NCBI RefSeq assembly: GCF_044502415.1
Contig: NZ_CP172402.1
Reading direction: 5' to 3' (one strand)
Source: Haloimpatiens lingqiaonensis
Lineage (GTDB): Bacteria; Bacillota; Clostridia; Clostridiales; Clostridiaceae
DNA: 64,000 nt
Shown here: positions 35,380 through 45,573 of the stretch, piece by piece
Position numbering within the stretch: position 1 is the stretch's first letter
Layout of the letters: every line of letters starts with the position of its first letter
Translations under genes and position numbers: made by a program
Notes under the pieces: generated by a model
What the model was told of the DNA's origin: nothing
What the model saw: only the letters and a program-made list of their open reading frames with translations
Database searches by the model: none

Positions 35380-35943
35380 TTATAAATTTATACCATTAAA
35401 CTGATTCATTGCCTCATTTATTCCCTTAGTTACTATACCCTCTGCCGCATCTGCAGCTACCATTATGATCTTTTCTATTTTTTCTCTCTCTTCTTTAGAA
35501 AACTTACCCAAAACATGCGAAACTAACTCCCCTTTTGGAGAGCCTGCACCAACCTTAATTCTATTGAATTTATCTGAGTTTAAATTAGCTATTATGCTTT
35601 TAATTCCATTATGTCCACCAGCACTGCCAGCGGATCTCAGTCTAATTCTCCCCACTTCTAAACTTATATCATCATATATAACTATAATATTGTCACTTTT
35701 GATTTTATAAAAATTTACAGCTTCAATAAGACTTTCTCCGCTTAAATTCATATAAGTCTGAGGCTTCATTAATATTACCTTTTCATTACCTATTAACCCT
35801 TCACCGCATATACTCTTAAATTTTTTCCTATTTAACTGAATATTATACTTATCTCCAATACAATCAATAACCTCAAATCCAAGATTATGTCTTGTCCTCT
35901 CATATTCCTTACCAGGATTTCCTAATCCAATTATTAAATACAT
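35380..35943 (-). CDS. pth: Peptidyl-tRNA hydrolase
   Basis: Recycles peptidyl-tRNA dropped from ribosomes. 187 residues: IIGLGNPGKEYERTRHNLGFEVID contains the catalytic His (RHN) and conserved Asn, MKPQTYMNLSGES and DDISLEVGRIRLRSAGSAGGHNGIKSI the substrate-binding Asp and Gly-rich loop. The start is ATG 35943 with GTGGAGGT upstream; the longer reading from GTG 35955 would begin inside that site. Followed by mfd in the standard Firmicute order. Confidence 0.97.
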   Translation of the reverse strand: MYLIIGLGNPGKEYERTRHNLGFEVIDCIGDKYNIQLNRKKFKSICGEGLIGNEKVILMKPQTYMNLSGESLIEAVNFYKIKSDNIIVIYDDISLEVGRIRLRSAGSAGGHNGIKSIIANLNSDKFNRIKVGAGSPKGELVSHVLGKFSKEEREKIEKIIMVAADAAEGIVTKGINEAMNQFNGINL

Positions 35944-36052
35944 AATTACCTCCACTGATATTTTACATGTTTCACATATATTTTAGTATATATTAGCATT
36001 TTTTATATAGCAAGTTGTATTAAAATTCTTATTTTAGAGTATATTAAACATT

Positions 36053-36094
36053 AAATTAAACAGCATGCCGATTAATCCAGCTGCTGTTTAATTT
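36053..36094 (-). terminator. Terminator of the htrA-like gene
   Basis: AAATTAAACAGC and GCTGTTTAATTT form a 12-bp stem around an 18-nt loop (36065-36082); TTTTT follows on the + strand too, so it could be bidirectional. Confidence 0.7.
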
Positions 36095-36121
36095 GTTTTT
36101 ATATATTTTAAATGTTTTATA

Positions 36122-37285
36122 TTACTCTGCCTCAGATAATCTTATTTTATATTTTTCCGTCTCACCATTTCTCCACACTTTACAGGATACCACATCTCCT
36201 ACTTTATGTTCAAATAGTATCGCTGACAGATCTGAAAAACTTTTTATCTTTTTATTATCAAATTCCGTCAATATATCTCCTGCCTGTATCCCTGATTTCT
36301 CTGCTCCAGAGTTAGGAACTAATTTAGTAACATAAACTCCTTCTATTCCACCAGTAGCCTGTGGATTAACAGTGCCACCATATATGCCCATTATAGGTCT
36401 TATAACCTTACCATTTTTCATAAGTTGATCAATAATTCCCTTAGCTTCATTTATAGCTATAGCAAAACCCATTCCTTCTGCATTAACCTGTGCTCCTAAC
36501 TTCAAACTATTTATTCCTATTACTTCGCCATTTTCATTACATAAAGCCCCTCCACTATTACCAGGGTTTATGGCTGCATCTGTCTGAAGTACTTTATATA
36601 CTGCTTCTCCTGATACTATTTTTCTATTTAAAGCACTTATTATTCCTGCTGTAACAGAACCTGCAAACTCCTCTCCAAGTGGATTGCCTATTGCTACAGC
36701 TAAATCTCCTACTTTCATTTTAGAGGAATCACCAAATTTTGCTACAGGTAAATTTTTAGAATTTACCTTAATAACTGCTAAATCTGACTTAGGATCCTTA
36801 CCTACCACCTTAGCTTCTAATTCTTTTCCACTGGATAACTTTACTGTTAATTTAGTAGCACCTTCTATTACATGATTGTTAGTAACAATATACCCCTCTT
36901 CATTAAAAATTATACCTGAACCAGTACCTTGTTTTACATCTCCAAAAAAACCTTCTGCTCTATTACTTATAGCTACTACTGCAGGTCCAACAGTTTCTGC
37001 TACCTTATTTATAGGATTAGCGTTAATAATACGTGTGGTAGCATCATTGCTGTTATTTATACTTTTAGCAGGTGTTTCTTTTGTTTTATCAGCCCCTTGA
37101 GAATATTTATTTTCAACTACATAATTTGCTGTGGCAGCTCCTGATATCATTGCTACTAGTACGAAAATTATAAAGTATATTATTTTTTTAAAGATACCAT
37201 TTTTCTTGTTTTTCCTAAACTTTATGTGATAATTGTTATATTCATCAGTCACTAATCCACCGTCATTTTCTTTATACTCACCCAT
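36122..37285 (-). CDS. htrA: HtrA/DegP-like membrane-anchored serine protease with PDZ domain
   Basis: Envelope quality-control protease. 387 residues: cytoplasmic N-terminus, one membrane helix (IIYFIIFVLVAMISGAATANYVV, ~32-54), a trypsin-like domain with the triad visible as TNNHVIEGA (His), SDLAVIKV (Asp) and GNSGGALCN (Ser), and a C-terminal PDZ domain (~290-385). The start ATG 37285 has GGGAGGT upstream. It lies directly downstream of a two-component system on the same strand; in Bacillus htrA genes are induced by the CssRS pair, so control by the neighbours is plausible. Confidence 0.94.
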   Translation of the reverse strand: MGEYKENDGGLVTDEYNNYHIKFRKNKKNGIFKKIIYFIIFVLVAMISGAATANYVVENKYSQGADKTKETPAKSINNSNDATTRIINANPINKVAETVGPAVVAISNRAEGFFGDVKQGTGSGIIFNEEGYIVTNNHVIEGATKLTVKLSSGKELEAKVVGKDPKSDLAVIKVNSKNLPVAKFGDSSKMKVGDLAVAIGNPLGEEFAGSVTAGIISALNRKIVSGEAVYKVLQTDAAINPGNSGGALCNENGEVIGINSLKLGAQVNAEGMGFAIAINEAKGIIDQLMKNGKVIRPIMGIYGGTVNPQATGGIEGVYVTKLVPNSGAEKSGIQAGDILTEFDNKKIKSFSDLSAILFEHKVGDVVSCKVWRNGETEKYKIRLSEAE

Positions 37286-37364
37286 ACACACTACCTCCCG
37301 ACTTAGTAATTTATAATTTAATTTTAATATACTATAATTTAATTTATAAAGTTTTATGAAAGGT

Positions 37365-38771
37365 TTAATTTTTTGTTAAAGTGAATGTAAACTCTACCCC
37401 ATTTTCTTTATTTTTTACCCATATATCTTCTCCTAATTGTGATAATATACTCCTTACTATAGACAATCCTAAGCCAGTACTTATCTTAGAGGATCTAGCT
37501 TTATCAGCTTTGTAAAATCTATCCCAAATATGATTTAAATCTTCATCATTAATATTAGGTCCGCTATTAAACACACTAATATAAGCTTTTTTACCTTTAC
37601 TTTTTGTGGTTATTTTAATCTGACCACCCTCATTTACATATTTCAGTGCATTATCTATTATATTAGTTATTATCTGTATAGTCCTATCCCTATCTGATAA
37701 AACATACAATTCCTCTTGTTCAAAACACACATCTACTTTTAATCCTTTATTTCTTATGCGAGTTTCAAATTTTATCACTGCAAGCCTTATTATTTCATTT
37801 AAATTTAACTCCCTTACCTTCAATGAAAATCTTCCTGATTCTATAGCTGATAAATCCAATAAATCATTCACTAACCTGGTAAGCCTTCCTATTTCTTCAT
37901 AGGCTATAGATAGATAATAGTTTTTTTTATCTTCTGGTATTATTCCATCTAACATACCGCCTATAAAGCCCTTTATAGATGTTATGGGTGATCTTATTTC
38001 ATGTGATACATTAGAAATAAACAATCTTCTATTATTCTCTACCTTTTCCAAAGAATCTGCCATAATATTAAAAGAATTAGCTAATTCCCCTATTTCATCA
38101 TTAGATTTAATGTCTACTCTTTTGTCCACTTCACCTTTTGAAATTTTTCTTGCTACGCAATTAATTTGTGCCAAAGGCTTTATTATAATTTTCTGCGAGA
38201 AATAATATATAACTATACAAGACACCACAATAGCCAATATAGCGGAGGCCCATATAATTTTATATACGTTTTTTAATGCATACTTTATATTCTCTAAAGA
38301 AGTGTGCATTATTATTGTGCCTTTAAAACCATTTCCTTGGTCTATTGGTATTTCAATGGTATGTACAGGAACGGAAAATAAATTTCCGTAATTACCCTTT
38401 TTCTCTATAAATCTTTTTAACCTTAACTCTTTTAAATCACTAGTTAATATTTGCTTTCCTAAAATACTTTTGTATTTTTCATTGGATACAGCATACACAT
38501 ACCCATATTTATCAGTAAGCCATATATCTACCTTAAGATAATCTCCTATTAGTTTTAGTTGCTTATTCATTTCATAGTAAGAAATATCCCCATACATATA
38601 CTGTACTGCAGAATCTCCTATTAATGCTGCTTTTTCAGCCAGTTCATTTTTATTCTGCTCAAAATAATAATTTTCAAACCACAGTGATAAAACTGTTGCA
38701 AGAATGGTAAAACTAATGGCTATTATTATGGTATAAGTGGCAACCATTTTAGAAAATAAACCTTTTTTCAT
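37365..38771 (-). CDS. Membrane sensor histidine kinase
   Basis: 468 residues: N-terminal helix (~10-30), an extracytoplasmic sensor domain of ~130 residues, a second helix (~168-190), HAMP (IIKPLAQINCVARKISKGE), a HisKA domain with phospho-acceptor His in ISNVSHEIRSPITSIKGF, and a HATPase domain with N box DNALKYVNEGG and G box STGLGLSIVRSIL. It follows the response regulator by 2 bases, forming one two-component system. Location before htrA suggests a cell-envelope stress role, but the signal is not known. Confidence 0.95.
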   Translation of the reverse strand: MKKGLFSKMVATYTIIIAISFTILATVLSLWFENYYFEQNKNELAEKAALIGDSAVQYMYGDISYYEMNKQLKLIGDYLKVDIWLTDKYGYVYAVSNEKYKSILGKQILTSDLKELRLKRFIEKKGNYGNLFSVPVHTIEIPIDQGNGFKGTIIMHTSLENIKYALKNVYKIIWASAILAIVVSCIVIYYFSQKIIIKPLAQINCVARKISKGEVDKRVDIKSNDEIGELANSFNIMADSLEKVENNRRLFISNVSHEIRSPITSIKGFIGGMLDGIIPEDKKNYYLSIAYEEIGRLTRLVNDLLDLSAIESGRFSLKVRELNLNEIIRLAVIKFETRIRNKGLKVDVCFEQEELYVLSDRDRTIQIITNIIDNALKYVNEGGQIKITTKSKGKKAYISVFNSGPNINDEDLNHIWDRFYKADKARSSKISTGLGLSIVRSILSQLGEDIWVKNKENGVEFTFTLTKN

Positions 38772-38773
38772 CC

Positions 38774-39460
38774 TTATTTCACCTCAAATTTATAGCCCAC
38801 ACCCCATACAGTTTCTATTTTCCAGCTAATGCCACCTTCTAATTTTTCTCTAAGTCTCTTTACATGTACATCTACAGTCCTAGAGTCTCCCGGATAATCA
38901 TAACCCCATACTTCACAAAGCAATTGTTCTCTAGTAAACACCCTATTCTTATTACTTGCTAAATAATATAACAATTCAAACTCTTTAGGAGGCATCTTTA
39001 TTTCTTCTCCATTGTAAATTACCTTATATGAATTAATGTCTATCATTAAATCCTCAAAATTTAAAACCTCTTTGTTTACACTTTCAGAATTATATCTTCT
39101 TAATACTGCCTTCACCCTTGCTAACATTTCTTTAGGTTCAAAAGGTTTAACTATATAGTCATCAGCACCTAATTCTAATCCTAGAACCTTATCAAAAGTT
39201 TCTCCCTTAGCTGTTAACATTATTACTGGAGTTGAACTATCCCTTCTTATCCATTTTAGTACATCTATACCATCAATATTAGGTAACATTATGTCTAAAA
39301 GTACTAAATCAGGTTTATACTCTACAAACTTTTCCTCAGCAGCCTTCCCATTATGTACGCAAATAGTATTATATCCTGAACTCTCTAAATACATTTTGAT
39401 TACTTCACATATATTCTCATCATCATCAACAATTAATATTTTGCCTATGCTTCCTTCCAT
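38774..39460 (-). CDS. OmpR-family response regulator
   Basis: 228 residues: receiver domain with acidic pocket DDDE and phospho-acceptor Asp in DLVLLDIMLPNIDG, MLTAK and KPF conserved Thr/Lys, then a winged-helix C-terminal domain (EFELLYYLASNKNRVFTREQLL, DSRTVDVHVKRLREKL). The start is ATG 39460 behind AGGAGG; the sixteen codons further upstream are not translated in this view. Partner kinase directly downstream. Confidence 0.95.
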   Translation of the reverse strand: MEGSIGKILIVDDDENICEVIKMYLESSGYNTICVHNGKAAEEKFVEYKPDLVLLDIMLPNIDGIDVLKWIRRDSSTPVIMLTAKGETFDKVLGLELGADDYIVKPFEPKEMLARVKAVLRRYNSESVNKEVLNFEDLMIDINSYKVIYNGEEIKMPPKEFELLYYLASNKNRVFTREQLLCEVWGYDYPGDSRTVDVHVKRLREKLEGGISWKIETVWGVGYKFEVK

Positions 39461-39592
39461 TTTTCTCAACCTCCTATATATTAAGTATTCGAATATTATT
39501 TTACACATTTATTTAATTTTAATTTACCATAAAATCATTTATATATTGTAGTTTTAATTAAAAATTTACAAATATTTCACCTTATATACAAA

Positions 39593-39635
39593 TAGGCATG
39601 CAATATCATAAGTTTCTTATAATATTGCATGCCTA
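39593..39635 (-). terminator. Terminator of prs
   Basis: TAGGCATGCAATAT and ATATTGCATGCCTA form a perfect 14-bp stem, with further pairing in the loop; a moderate T-rich stretch follows on the minus strand. Confidence 0.7.
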
Positions 39636-39664
39636 AAATATATTAATATGTACTATAAAACTCT

Positions 39665-40624
39665 CTAGTCTTCAAATAATTTGCTTACTGATATATCTTC
39701 ATATATTCTTCTTATAGCTTCTGCAAACATTGGTGCTACAGATAAAGTAGTAAATTTATCTAATTGCTTATCTTCTGGTAAATCTATAGTATTTAGCATA
39801 ACTAATTTCTTTATTGCAGATTTTTCAATTCTTTCTATTGCTGGACCTGATAATACAGCATGACTACAACATGCATAAACTTCTTTTGCACCTAAATCAA
39901 CTAAAGCATTAGCTCCATTAGTTATAGTTCCTGCAGTATCTATCATATCATCTAACAATATAACTCTTTTGCCTTTAATATCTCCTATTACATTCATAAC
40001 TTCAGAAACATTAGCCTTTGGTCTTCTTTTGTCAATTATAGCTATTGGACAATGTAATCTGTCAGCAAATTTTCTAAATCTAGCTACGCTTCCTAAGTCT
40101 GGAGAAACTACTACTACATCATCTTGTTCTTGGAATCCATTTTCAATGAAGTGCTTAGCCAAAGTAGCTGCTCCCATTAAATGATCCACTGGAATATTAA
40201 AATATCCTTGTATTTGTGCTGCATGTAAATCCATAGTAAGTACTCTATCGGCACCTGCTGCTGTTATTAAATCAGCAACTAATTTAGCTGTAATTGGATC
40301 TCTTGCTTTTGCTTTTCTGTCTTGTCTAGCATATCCATAATAAGGCATAACCGCTGTTACTCTTCCTGCAGATGCTCTCTTGAAGGCATCAATCATTATT
40401 AAAAGCTCCATTAAATTATCATTTACTGGTGCGTTTGTTGATTGAACTACAAATACATCTGCTCCTCTTACAGTTTCACCTATGTTTACAGAAATTTCTC
40501 CGTCACTGAAAGTAGAAACTACTGCGTCTCCAACCTTTAATCCTAATATACCTGCAATTTCTTCTGCAAGCTTAGGGTTAGAATTACCTGTGAATATTTT
40601 TATATTTTTGCCATGGGTTATCAT
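39665..40624 (-). CDS. prs: Ribose-phosphate pyrophosphokinase
   Basis: Makes PRPP from ribose 5-phosphate and ATP for nucleotide, His and Trp synthesis. 319 residues, full length. FSDGEISVNIGE, MPYYGYARQDRK, the Mg-binding DLHAAQIQGYF, VVSPDLGSVARFR flexible loop and PRPP loop VILLDDMIDTAGTI are all present. It follows glmU by 19 bases, as in Bacillus. Confidence 0.98.
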   Translation of the reverse strand: MITHGKNIKIFTGNSNPKLAEEIAGILGLKVGDAVVSTFSDGEISVNIGETVRGADVFVVQSTNAPVNDNLMELLIMIDAFKRASAGRVTAVMPYYGYARQDRKAKARDPITAKLVADLITAAGADRVLTMDLHAAQIQGYFNIPVDHLMGAATLAKHFIENGFQEQDDVVVVSPDLGSVARFRKFADRLHCPIAIIDKRRPKANVSEVMNVIGDIKGKRVILLDDMIDTAGTITNGANALVDLGAKEVYACCSHAVLSGPAIERIEKSAIKKLVMLNTIDLPEDKQLDKFTTLSVAPMFAEAIRRIYEDISVSKLFED

Positions 40625-40643
40625 TATGTGAACCTCCTTATAT

Positions 40644-42014
40644 TTATTTCCTTAAACCTTTTTTGTCTACCCAGCCTTCTTTGTTTACTTGTTTTGCTCT
40701 TCCTATAGCAAGGGCTCCTTCAGGTACCTTTTGAGTTATAGTAGAACCTGCTGCTATATATGTATTGTCTTCAACTTCCACTGGTGATACTAAATTTGTA
40801 TTACATCCTATGAAAGCATTGTTTCCTATTATTGTTTTATATTTTTTCTTTCCATCATAGTTAACTACAACAGTTCCGCATCCAAAATTACATCCACTGC
40901 CTACTTCTGCATCACCTATGTAAGTTAAATGTGAAACCTTAGTGCCATCACCAATAGTAGATTTCTTAATCTCAACAAAATCGCCAATTCTAGCTTTTTT
41001 ACCTATAATGCTTTCTGGTCTTATATATGCAAATGGACCAACAGTAGTGTTTTCCCCTACTTTACTATCCAATATTACTGAACTTTGGATAGTTACATTA
41101 TTTTCTATTATACTGTCTTTTATTCTAGAATTAGGATATAAAACACAAGACTCTCCTATAATAGTTTTTCCCTCTATTACATTGCCTGGATATATTATTG
41201 TGTCTTTTCCTATTTCCACTTCGTCTCCTATGTATGTATTTTCAGGGCTAATTATAGTAACTCCATTTTCCATATGGCATCTGTTTATTCTATTTCTCAT
41301 TATAGCTTCTACTTCTGCCAATTGAACTCTAGAGTTTACTCCTAAAGTTTCTTCAAAGTCAGTATCTATAGCACCAACTTTTTCGCCTTGATTCTTTAGA
41401 ATAGATATAACATCAGTTAAATAATACTCTCCTTGAGCATTATTATTGTTCAATTTTTCTAAAGAACTTAAAAGATTAGATATATTGAAACAATACATAC
41501 CTGAGTTTATCTCATTTATATTCTTCTCATTCTCACTGCAATCCTTAAACTCTACTATTTTTTCTACTTCGCCCTTTTCATTTCTAACTATTCTTCCATA
41601 CTCAGCAGGGTCATCTATTATAGATGTTAAAATAGTAGCCTTAAAATCATTTTCTACATGATACTTAATAAGTTTTTTTACTGTTTCTGATTTTATTAAA
41701 GGCGCATCCCCTGTAAAAATAGCAACTACACCTTCTTTATTTTGTAAAAATTCCTTAGCACACATCACTGCATGACCTGTACCTAATTGATTTTCCTGCA
41801 AAGAGTATATCACATTTCTATTTTGTGTAGCCTCTTTAACCATTTCAGAACCAGTGCCTATAACTACATTTACATCATCTATTTCTGCTTTTCTCATGGT
41901 GTCTATTACGTGGTTTATCATCTCTTTGCCGCATACCTTATGTAAAACCTTTGGCATACTAGACTTCATTCTTTTACCTTTTCCTGCAGCTAATATCATA
42001 GCACATTTATACAA
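40644..42014 (-). CDS. glmU: Bifunctional GlcN-1-P acetyltransferase / GlcNAc-1-P uridyltransferase
   Basis: Produces UDP-GlcNAc for cell wall. 456 residues: N-terminal pyrophosphorylase with MILAAGKGKRMKSSMPKVLHKV and a left-handed beta-helix acetyltransferase in the C-terminal half (hexapeptide repeats such as IGDGTKVSHLTYIGDAEVG, NFGCGTVVVNYDGKKK). Start is taken as TTG 42014, spaced well from AGAGGTG and giving the usual N-terminus; an ATG at 41999 within the conserved motif would be too short. It precedes prs. Confidence 0.96.
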   Translation of the reverse strand: MYKCAMILAAGKGKRMKSSMPKVLHKVCGKEMINHVIDTMRKAEIDDVNVVIGTGSEMVKEATQNRNVIYSLQENQLGTGHAVMCAKEFLQNKEGVVAIFTGDAPLIKSETVKKLIKYHVENDFKATILTSIIDDPAEYGRIVRNEKGEVEKIVEFKDCSENEKNINEINSGMYCFNISNLLSSLEKLNNNNAQGEYYLTDVISILKNQGEKVGAIDTDFEETLGVNSRVQLAEVEAIMRNRINRCHMENGVTIISPENTYIGDEVEIGKDTIIYPGNVIEGKTIIGESCVLYPNSRIKDSIIENNVTIQSSVILDSKVGENTTVGPFAYIRPESIIGKKARIGDFVEIKKSTIGDGTKVSHLTYIGDAEVGSGCNFGCGTVVVNYDGKKKYKTIIGNNAFIGCNTNLVSPVEVEDNTYIAAGSTITQKVPEGALAIGRAKQVNKEGWVDKKGLRK

Positions 42015-42155
42015 TTCTAACACCTCTTTTAGGCATATTTTTGATATATCGTTCACTTTTACTTATTAATAAAACACACATATTCTATTATATTTTAAAC
42101 ATAAACTATTTTCAACACAACTAACGCTTTTTTCAAAAATTACTATAAAAAAAAC

Positions 42156-42179
42156 AAAAAGGAGTGTTAACTCCTTTTT
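42156..42179 (-). terminator. Terminator of spoVG
   Basis: AAAAAGGAGT and ACTCCTTTTT pair over GTTA, followed by T-rich sequence on the minus strand and touching the spoVG stop. Confidence 0.88.
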
Positions 42180-42468
42180 ATTCTACAACTTCATCTTCAC
42201 TTTCTATATCTTTATTTTTTACCTTTTCATATTCATCAAAAATTGCTTGTTGAATTTTTTCTCTTGTATCTGTGTTGATTGGATGTGCAATATCTTTAAA
42301 TTCCCCATCTGGTGTTTTTCTACTTGGCATTGCTATAAATAGCCCACTCTTGCCTTCTATAACTTTTATGTCATGAACTACAAATTCATTATCAAAAGTT
42401 ATAGATACTATTGCCTTCATTTTGCCTTCCGCAGCAATTTTTCTAATTCTAACGTCTGTAACTTGCAT
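42178..42468 (-). CDS. spoVG: Regulator SpoVG
   Basis: Small RNA/DNA-binding regulator affecting septation, capsule and sporulation in Firmicutes. 96 residues, close to the normal length: MQVTDVRIRKIAAEGKMKAIVSITFDNEFVVHDIKVIEG, FIAMPSRKTPDGEFKDIAHPI are near-invariant. A terminator immediately follows. Lies between purR and glmU as in Bacillus. Confidence 0.98.
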   Translation of the reverse strand: MQVTDVRIRKIAAEGKMKAIVSITFDNEFVVHDIKVIEGKSGLFIAMPSRKTPDGEFKDIAHPINTDTREKIQQAIFDEYEKVKNKDIESEDEVVE

Positions 42469-42588
42469 ATAAATCCACCTCCGCGAGTATTAACTATATA
42501 CTAATTCTCTATTATTCTCAAAATTCCTTCTAAATATTCTAAAAAATATTGATTTTTTAGAATATTTCAATTTAAGAATGAATTTCTA

Positions 42589-43404
42589 TCATTTTATTCT
42601 TTCTGAAGGACTTATATTTACGCTTCCATTTTCATCAATTCCATTAAGCTCTGCCAAAGATATATAATGCTCCACAAGCTTATTTTTGGTTTCCATATTA
42701 TCAATTAAAACTCCTATACCTAAAAGTTCACTTTCAAATTCCTTCAATAAATTAAAAATACCTAAAGCAGTTCCCCCCGCTTTCATAAAATCATCTATAA
42801 AAATACATTTACTTCCCTTATTAATAGCTTTTTTAGCCAAAGACATAGTTTGTATTCTTTTGCTAGATCCTGAAACATAATTAATGCTTACAGTTGTTCC
42901 TTCTGTGACCTTAGTATCTCTTCTTACTATTACAAGCTGAACTCCTAGCATCTTCGCCACTTCATAGGCTAGGGGGATACCCTTTGTTTCCACCGTAACT
43001 ACATAATCTACATCCAAATTACTAAAAGTTGAAGCTAAAACCAAGCCAGCCTTGCGCACAATTTCTGGATTATACATAATATCAGTCATGTATATAAAAT
43101 TTCCTGGTATAACTCTCTCCTTATCTTTTAATAATGTGCAAAGTTCATCTACAAATTCAAGCTTTTCTTCCCCTGATATATTACATCTATATTTTACCCC
43201 ACCAGCTGCTCCAGCTATAGTTTCTATGGTCCCCATATTAAGACTATTTAAAACTTCTCTTACTATCATTAAATCTTCACTTATAGAAGACTTTGCCGCA
43301 TTAAATTTTTCAGTAAAAACATTTAAATTTATAACTTTATTTGGACTATCCGTCAAAATCTTAGTTATTCCAATCACTCTTTGATTTCTATTTAACTTTT
43401 TCAT
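42589..43404 (-). CDS. purR: Purine operon repressor PurR
   Basis: PRPP-sensing repressor of purine synthesis and transport genes. 271 residues: N-terminal winged helix (RNQRVIGITKILTDSPNKVINLNVFTEKF) and C-terminal PRTase-like domain with the PRPP motif CIFIDDFMKAGGTALG. This is the Gram-positive PurR, unrelated to the LacI-type E. coli protein. Divergent from murC. Confidence 0.97.
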   Translation of the reverse strand: MKKLNRNQRVIGITKILTDSPNKVINLNVFTEKFNAAKSSISEDLMIVREVLNSLNMGTIETIAGAAGGVKYRCNISGEEKLEFVDELCTLLKDKERVIPGNFIYMTDIMYNPEIVRKAGLVLASTFSNLDVDYVVTVETKGIPLAYEVAKMLGVQLVIVRRDTKVTEGTTVSINYVSGSSKRIQTMSLAKKAINKGSKCIFIDDFMKAGGTALGIFNLLKEFESELLGIGVLIDNMETKNKLVEHYISLAELNGIDENGSVNISPSERIK

Positions 43405-43780
43405 CTTACCACCTATATCCTATTTAACGAATTTTTTTTATAAAAATCTCTTTATTATTCATATTCTATTCTAAAACTATATTAAAATCAATATACTTTA
43501 ATGCAAATTATTGAACCTTTACTATTTTCTAAATTTTTATTATTAAAATATAAATTTAAGGAGTTCCTTAAGAATTCCAACATTGATTTTTCATTTTAAA
43601 TTTTAAATTCTAGATTTTAAATAAAAAACCTTTATTCATCTAATTTAGAGTTTGATATTTATGTGCAAAAATTAAGTTATAAACTTTCTTACTTATTAAA
43701 AACTATCTAAAATAATGTATCGTTTTATTTAAAATATGTATATAATTAAAAATAGAACTTTTTATAGGGAGGTTTTTTAT
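43405..43780. other. A+T-rich divergent intergenic region between purR and murC
   Basis: 376 bases with no supported gene. It must hold the divergent promoters of purR (-) and murC (+). No -35/-10 pair convincing enough to list was found, and no PurBox-like pair was recognised. Confidence 0.5.
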
Positions 43781-45157
43781 ATGTCTTTTAATTTTATACA
43801 AGATAAACATAAAAAGGTTCATTTCATCGGAATAGGTGGTATCAGTATGAGTGGCCTTGCTGAAATATTAATAAAAAACGGCTTTGAAGTTTCAGGCTCT
43901 GATAGAAGTTCTTCTCCCATAACAGAAAAACTACAATCTATGGGCGCTGAAATATTTTATGGTCATAAAGCTGAAAACATAAAAAATGCAGATTTAGTAG
44001 TCTTTACAGCAGCTATTTCACCTGAAAATCCTGAAATACTAAAAGCTAAAGAATTAAACATCCCACTTATGGATAGAGCGGAGTTTCTAGGCAATATAAT
44101 GAAGGGACATAAGTACAATATAGCTGTTTCTGGAACTCATGGTAAAACTACCACTACCTCTATGATGTCTCATATATTGCTTAAAGCCAATGTAGACCCT
44201 ACCATATTAGTAGGAGGTCAATTAGATTCTATAAATGGAAATGTTCGCACAGGTAAAAGTGAATATTTCTTAACAGAAGCCTGTGAATATAAAGCTTCAT
44301 TATTAAAATTTTATCCTTATATAGGAATTATTTTAAACATAGAAGAAGATCATCTAGATTTTTATAAGGATTTAGAAGAAATAAAAAATACTTTTATTAA
44401 ATTTACTAAACTAATCCCTAAGGAAGGCTATCTTGTAGCCAATTATGATGATGCTGTAACAGCTGAAGTTTGTAATGAAGCTGATTGTAATATATTGAGC
44501 TTTGGAATAAATAATGGTGATATAAGAGCTAAAAACATTTCCTTTAATAACAATGGATGTCCTACATTTAAAGTATTTAAAGGTGATACTGAACTTTTTA
44601 CCATTAATTTAAATGTTCCAGGAACTCACAATATATTAAATTCCTTAGCCACTATTTGTGCAGCTATGTGCTTAAATATCCCTAATGAATCTATTATAGA
44701 GGGAATTGAGTCCTTCAAAGGTACTCACAGACGTTTTGAAATAAAAGGGGTTAAAAATGGTGTTACTGTAATTGATGACTATGCACATCATCCAACGGAA
44801 ATAAAAGCTGCTTTAAATGCTGTTAAAAACTATCCTCACAATAAAATTTACTGTGTTTTTCAGCCTCATACTTATACAAGAACCCTAAGCTTATTCAATG
44901 ATTTTGCTGAATCCTTTTTTAATTGTGATGAATTAATTTTAGCTGATATATATGCTGCTAGAGAGCTGGATCCGGGAACTGTAAGTTCTAAGATGCTTTC
45001 AGATAAAATAAATGAAAAAGGGCTTAAATGTTCTAATATTCATGACTTCGAAGATATAGTTAATTATTTAAAACCCATTTTATGTGATGGAGATATACTT
45101 ATAACAGTAGGTGCAGGTGATGTATTTAAGGTAGGAGAGTTGTTTTTAAGCAAATAA
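43781..45157 (+). CDS. murC: UDP-N-acetylmuramate--L-alanine ligase
   Basis: First Mur ligase of peptidoglycan precursor synthesis. 458 residues: N-terminal Rossmann domain (KVHFIGIGGISMSGLAEILI), central ATPase with GTHGKTTTTSMM, and C-terminal ligase domain with YAHHPTEIKAAL. Start is ATG 43781, preceded by AGGGAGG; the longer reading from 43736 lacks a ribosome site. This gene opens the + strand part of the window. Confidence 0.97.
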   Translation: MSFNFIQDKHKKVHFIGIGGISMSGLAEILIKNGFEVSGSDRSSSPITEKLQSMGAEIFYGHKAENIKNADLVVFTAAISPENPEILKAKELNIPLMDRAEFLGNIMKGHKYNIAVSGTHGKTTTTSMMSHILLKANVDPTILVGGQLDSINGNVRTGKSEYFLTEACEYKASLLKFYPYIGIILNIEEDHLDFYKDLEEIKNTFIKFTKLIPKEGYLVANYDDAVTAEVCNEADCNILSFGINNGDIRAKNISFNNNGCPTFKVFKGDTELFTINLNVPGTHNILNSLATICAAMCLNIPNESIIEGIESFKGTHRRFEIKGVKNGVTVIDDYAHHPTEIKAALNAVKNYPHNKIYCVFQPHTYTRTLSLFNDFAESFFNCDELILADIYAARELDPGTVSSKMLSDKINEKGLKCSNIHDFEDIVNYLKPILCDGDILITVGAGDVFKVGELFLSK

Positions 45158-45255
45158 ATATTGTTAAATAAACATTTCGCAAGGATTTACTAAATTTATG
45201 AATTTTTTAGTACTATTTCGTAAATAATATAGTAAGTACTTGGAGGTGTAGTATT

Positions 45256-45573
45256 ATGAAAAACTTTTTAATCTCAGCCCTATGGGATATAATATTAATC
45301 CTTGTTTCCTATGGTATATTTAGAGTAGTTATAAGTGGCCCAACACGCCATAAATTATATGAGAAATTTTTAAGCTCTTTTGCTAAATTCGTAATATATC
45401 TCTTTGTAGCCACTGCTGTAATCACTGGCTTAACAGCGCTTATTCTTTATAAAACTAGATATATAGTTTATTTGAATATAGTTGCTTCAGCTTTGGTTTC
45501 CATATTAGTAGGATTTGTTATGTCTACAGTACCTACTCGAGGCATAGGAGATAAGAAAGAAGAAGGAAAGTAA
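45256..45573 (+). CDS. Small membrane protein of unknown function
   Basis: 105 residues with three hydrophobic segments (ALWDIILILVSYGIFRVVI, FVIYLFVATAVITGLTALIL, YLNIVASALVSILVGFVMS) and a charged end (GDKKEEGK). I do not recognise a family. GGAGGTG at good distance upstream and a 20-bp terminator directly downstream support it as a real, singly transcribed gene. The 98 bases after murC before it show no other features. Confidence 0.7.
   Translation: MKNFLISALWDIILILVSYGIFRVVISGPTRHKLYEKFLSSFAKFVIYLFVATAVITGLTALILYKTRYIVYLNIVASALVSILVGFVMSTVPTRGIGDKKEEGK

Noticed and set aside
43405..43780. PurBox pair or riboswitch between purR and murC
   Set aside because: No sequence resembling the AWWWCCGAACWWT-type box or a purine aptamer could be identified.
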